Assembly: GCA_947095945.1 (NCBI GenBank)
Contig: CAMUQM010000105.1
Coordinates: 1-6,775, forward strand
DNA from: an uncultured Prevotella sp.
GTDB taxonomy: Bacteria > Bacteroidota > Bacteroidia > Bacteroidales > Bacteroidaceae
Reading direction: 5' to 3'
Length of the DNA: 6,775 nt
The notes beneath the pieces were generated by a model, which saw nothing but the letters and a program-made list of their open reading frames with translations, made no database searches and was not told where the DNA came from. A program made the translations under genes and the position numbers. Positions 4,999-6,775 of this stretch are shown here, in pieces (positions within the stretch are counted from its first letter, which is position 1; every line of letters begins with the position of its first letter).

Positions 4999-5691
4999 AT
5001 GAGACATAAAAAAGAACTTGTTGAGATTGGAGAGCACACTTGCATCTTACATAGCGAAAAGAACGCAAAGTTCTTTATCATTCAGCCCGTTGACAGCAAT
5101 GATACGGAGGAGTTAGAGCGACAAATCACTTATATAGAAGAAAACACGCAAACACCCTTCATTCATATTGCTATTCGCATAAACAAATGGAATGCCGAGC
5201 TTACACCTTGGGCTGCCCCACCCGTATTTGGTAAGATTCCCTTTGGTGATGGTGCTCATTCCACCTTATCATATATAATAAACCAACTTATCCCAGCCTT
5301 AAAGACATGTTATGCTTTGGAGCTCAATAAAAGTAATACAATCTTAGGAGGATATTCATTAGCAGGACTCTTTTCTCTTTGGGTAGGCTATCAACAGAAT
5401 GTTCCTTTCCGTGGAATTGTTTCTGCATCACCTTCTGCATGGTATACAGGTTGGTTAGACTATGCTGATACCCACCAGCCTCAAGTAGAACACGCTTATC
5501 TAAGCCTTGGCGACAAAGAAGAGAAAACAAAAACAAAATTGATGTCAACTATCAGTAAAGACATCCTTCGGCAAGAACAAATCTTCAAGGACAAAGGTAT
5601 CAACTGTAAGATGGAATGGAATGAAGGCAACCATTTCCAAGACAACGGAGTCAGAATTGCTAAAGGTTTTCTTTGGCTAATGCAACAGTAA
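4999..5691 (+). CDS. Alpha/beta-hydrolase, putative esterase (esterase D/Fes-like)
   Basis: 230-residue hydrolase with no signal peptide, so probably cytosolic. The nucleophile elbow is GGYSLAG with Ser120 following a hydrophobic strand, and the Ala-Ser-Pro-Ser-Ala segment at 143-147 is typical of the putative-esterase family (PF00756-like). The catalytic His is likely His212 in EGNHFQDNG. The acid is probably Asp172 in LSLGDKEEKTK, less likely Glu174. Compared with secreted esterases of this family it is short, with a compact N-terminal half. The substrate is unknown; relatives hydrolyse siderophore esters, S-formylglutathione or carbohydrate-linked esters. The only usable start is the ATG at 4999, as the next Met is residue 182. 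It is flanked by terminators on both sides and is probably monocistronic. Confidence 0.85.
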   Translation: MRHKKELVEIGEHTCILHSEKNAKFFIIQPVDSNDTEELERQITYIEENTQTPFIHIAIRINKWNAELTPWAAPPVFGKIPFGDGAHSTLSYIINQLIPALKTCYALELNKSNTILGGYSLAGLFSLWVGYQQNVPFRGIVSASPSAWYTGWLDYADTHQPQVEHAYLSLGDKEEKTKTKLMSTISKDILRQEQIFKDKGINCKMEWNEGNHFQDNGVRIAKGFLWLMQQ

Positions 5692-5740
5692 AAACACTGA
5701 CTATTTCCTTTAGAGAGGAAATAGTCAGTGTTTTTACTGT
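5685..5740. terminator. Shared bidirectional terminator, perfect 25-bp inverted repeat
   Basis: The arms at 5685-5709 and 5716-5740 are exact reverse complements around the 6-nt loop TTAGAG. The core CACTGACTATTTCCT stem is flanked by A5 on the left (5690-5694) and T5 on the right (5731-5735), so it can terminate transcription in both directions between the convergent esterase and lipoprotein genes. The esterase stop codon (5689-5691) and most of its last two Gln codons lie inside the left arm. Confidence 0.9.
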
Positions 5741-5807
5741 TAGTTGTTTGTTTTTAACTTCAAAGCCAAATATTATTCAACCCAACTGACGACGGAATTA
5801 AGAACAC

Positions 5808-6728
5808 TTACTTAATCCCCGCAAGGCGTTGTGCCTCAGATGAAAGGAACTTTCTAATCTTCTTATAAGGAACAGTAAAGGTAGGCGTTCCGATAGCATA
5901 AGCACCAATCTCATAGAATCCATAGATAAACACCACACCCTCTGGAGAAAGATAAACACCATTCCCCGGTAATGGGATAATACCATTCTCAAGAGAGAGC
6001 CCATCCATATCTTCCTTTACACGGCTTTCAACATCATTCTCTTTTTCATACCACCCTCTGAAATAGCTTTCAACACCAGCTCTGAGGATTGGTTGAAGTG
6101 CTTTTATATCCTTCGGACTCAATACATTCCGCAGCATAACACCCGTCTTCTTGTCGAAAGTAGCCCCATATTCTGAAGCCATTCCATGCGCACCACCCGA
6201 ATATGTGTAAAAATAAGAATAGTACGTAACATAACGATCCGTTTCATTTTCCTTCATTACAAACTTGGAGATTTCAGGTTTCCAAGCCACATCTGGGTCA
6301 TCAATTTCATCTAAAGTTTTGCTTATACTCTTATAAGCATTCTTAGCATAGTAGTTAATCATTCCCTTACCATCTGCAATATTGCTATAAGGTTTAGACT
6401 CTACGCCCTCATCACTATAGTCATCCCCAATCCATACCAACTCAGATGAGAGGTAAGCACGGAGCGAATCGACCAGCGGTTGAGGACCAGACACTGGGAA
6501 GGAATAAGCAAGATCAACGTCACCCTTCTCTGTACTATAAGACTTACCAATAGAATCAACCACCAATGGTACATCTTTCTTTTTTACAACAGGGTCAGCA
6601 ACCATAGAAGGAGAAGCCACAGAATCCTTCACTTTCTCCGCAGCTGATGCCTTTTCACTTTTGCATCCAGCCATAACAGTTATAGACAAAAGAGATGCTA
6701 AAAGGAATGAAAAATTTTTATTATTCAT
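5808..6728 (-). CDS. Secreted lipoprotein with RsiV/DUF3298-type domain
   Basis: 306-residue predicted lipoprotein. The N-terminus MNNKNF plus a hydrophobic stretch ends in the lipobox VMAGC with Cys22 as the lipidated residue. A charged, Ala/Lys/Ser-rich tether follows at about 23-55. Residues about 60-300 resemble the DUF4163/DUF3298 pair found in RsiV and PdaC-like proteins. The diagnostic YSGGAHG motif is at 176-182, followed by FDKKTG at 191-196, and the C-terminal stretch from YLSPEGVVF at 259-267 through EIGAYA to TVPYKKI. In Bacillus, RsiV uses this fold to bind lysozyme and control SigV. Here no sigma-factor gene adjoins and there is no transmembrane anchor, so a direct anti-sigma role is unlikely. 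A peptidoglycan- or lysozyme-related envelope function is possible. It is convergent with the esterase and has its own -7 box. Confidence 0.88.
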   Translation of the reverse strand: MNNKNFSFLLASLLSITVMAGCKSEKASAAEKVKDSVASPSMVADPVVKKKDVPLVVDSIGKSYSTEKGDVDLAYSFPVSGPQPLVDSLRAYLSSELVWIGDDYSDEGVESKPYSNIADGKGMINYYAKNAYKSISKTLDEIDDPDVAWKPEISKFVMKENETDRYVTYYSYFYTYSGGAHGMASEYGATFDKKTGVMLRNVLSPKDIKALQPILRAGVESYFRGWYEKENDVESRVKEDMDGLSLENGIIPLPGNGVYLSPEGVVFIYGFYEIGAYAIGTPTFTVPYKKIRKFLSSEAQRLAGIK

Positions 6729-6754
6729 ATCAACTAATGCTTGTTAATAGACAA

Positions 6755-6762
6755 CAAAAATA
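6755..6762 (-). promoter_or_regulatory. -7 element of the lipoprotein promoter
   Basis: On the minus strand TATTTTTG matches TAnnTTTG; a start near 6748 would give about 19 nt of leader. The -33 element would fall beyond the window edge and cannot be checked. Confidence 0.55.
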
Positions 6763-6775
6763 GTCATTTCCCCCT

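Noticed and set aside
5324..5548. 74-codon minus-strand frame
   Set aside because: It is antisense to the esterase around its catalytic serine.
5798..6004. 68-codon minus-strand frame
   Set aside because: It is an alternative frame within the lipoprotein gene and has no independent support.

Overview
This window looks like chromosomal DNA from a Prevotella-type member of the Bacteroidales. The DNA is AT-rich, the predicted proteins have a Bacteroidetes character, and Shine-Dalgarno sequences are absent. Five real or putative transcription units carry the Bacteroidetes -7 promoter box TAnnTTTG (2391-2398 -, 3722-3729 -, 3904-3911 +, 4971-4978 +, 6755-6762 -). A sixth box, at 2980-2987 (+), has no convincing gene behind it. 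The genus assignment is an inference from these traits, not from a search.

Layout. Bases 1-1673 (-) hold nearly all of an AMP-forming acyl-CoA synthetase, whose last codon or codons run off the left edge. It follows an XRE-cupin regulator (1810-2364, -) on the same strand after a 136-bp gap, so the pair is probably a small regulator-plus-enzyme unit. Bases 2365-3217 carry no convincing gene. They do hold the regulator's promoter, a perfect 19-bp inverted repeat resembling a two-way terminator, an array of five degenerate 22-bp units, a well-formed rightward promoter, a doubtful 78-codon ORF and a second strong hairpin. ArgR, the arginine repressor (3218-3694, -), comes next, with ARG-box-like sites over its own promoter. 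A divergent 321-bp spacer leads to a Bax-inhibitor-1/YccA family membrane protein (4016-4744, +) with its own promoter, a structured leader and a terminator. A single-gene alpha/beta-hydrolase esterase (4999-5691, +) and a convergent RsiV/DUF3298-type lipoprotein (5808-6728, -) share a 25-bp perfect inverted-repeat terminator that takes in the esterase stop codon.

The genes do not form one pathway. Apart from the regulator/acyl-CoA synthetase pair they look like independently transcribed housekeeping and envelope genes. No phage, defence, CRISPR, transposase, tRNA or rRNA feature was seen. The least explained part is the 2427-3217 spacer, especially the exact 22-bp periodicity followed by a promoter that points at the 3' end of argR.
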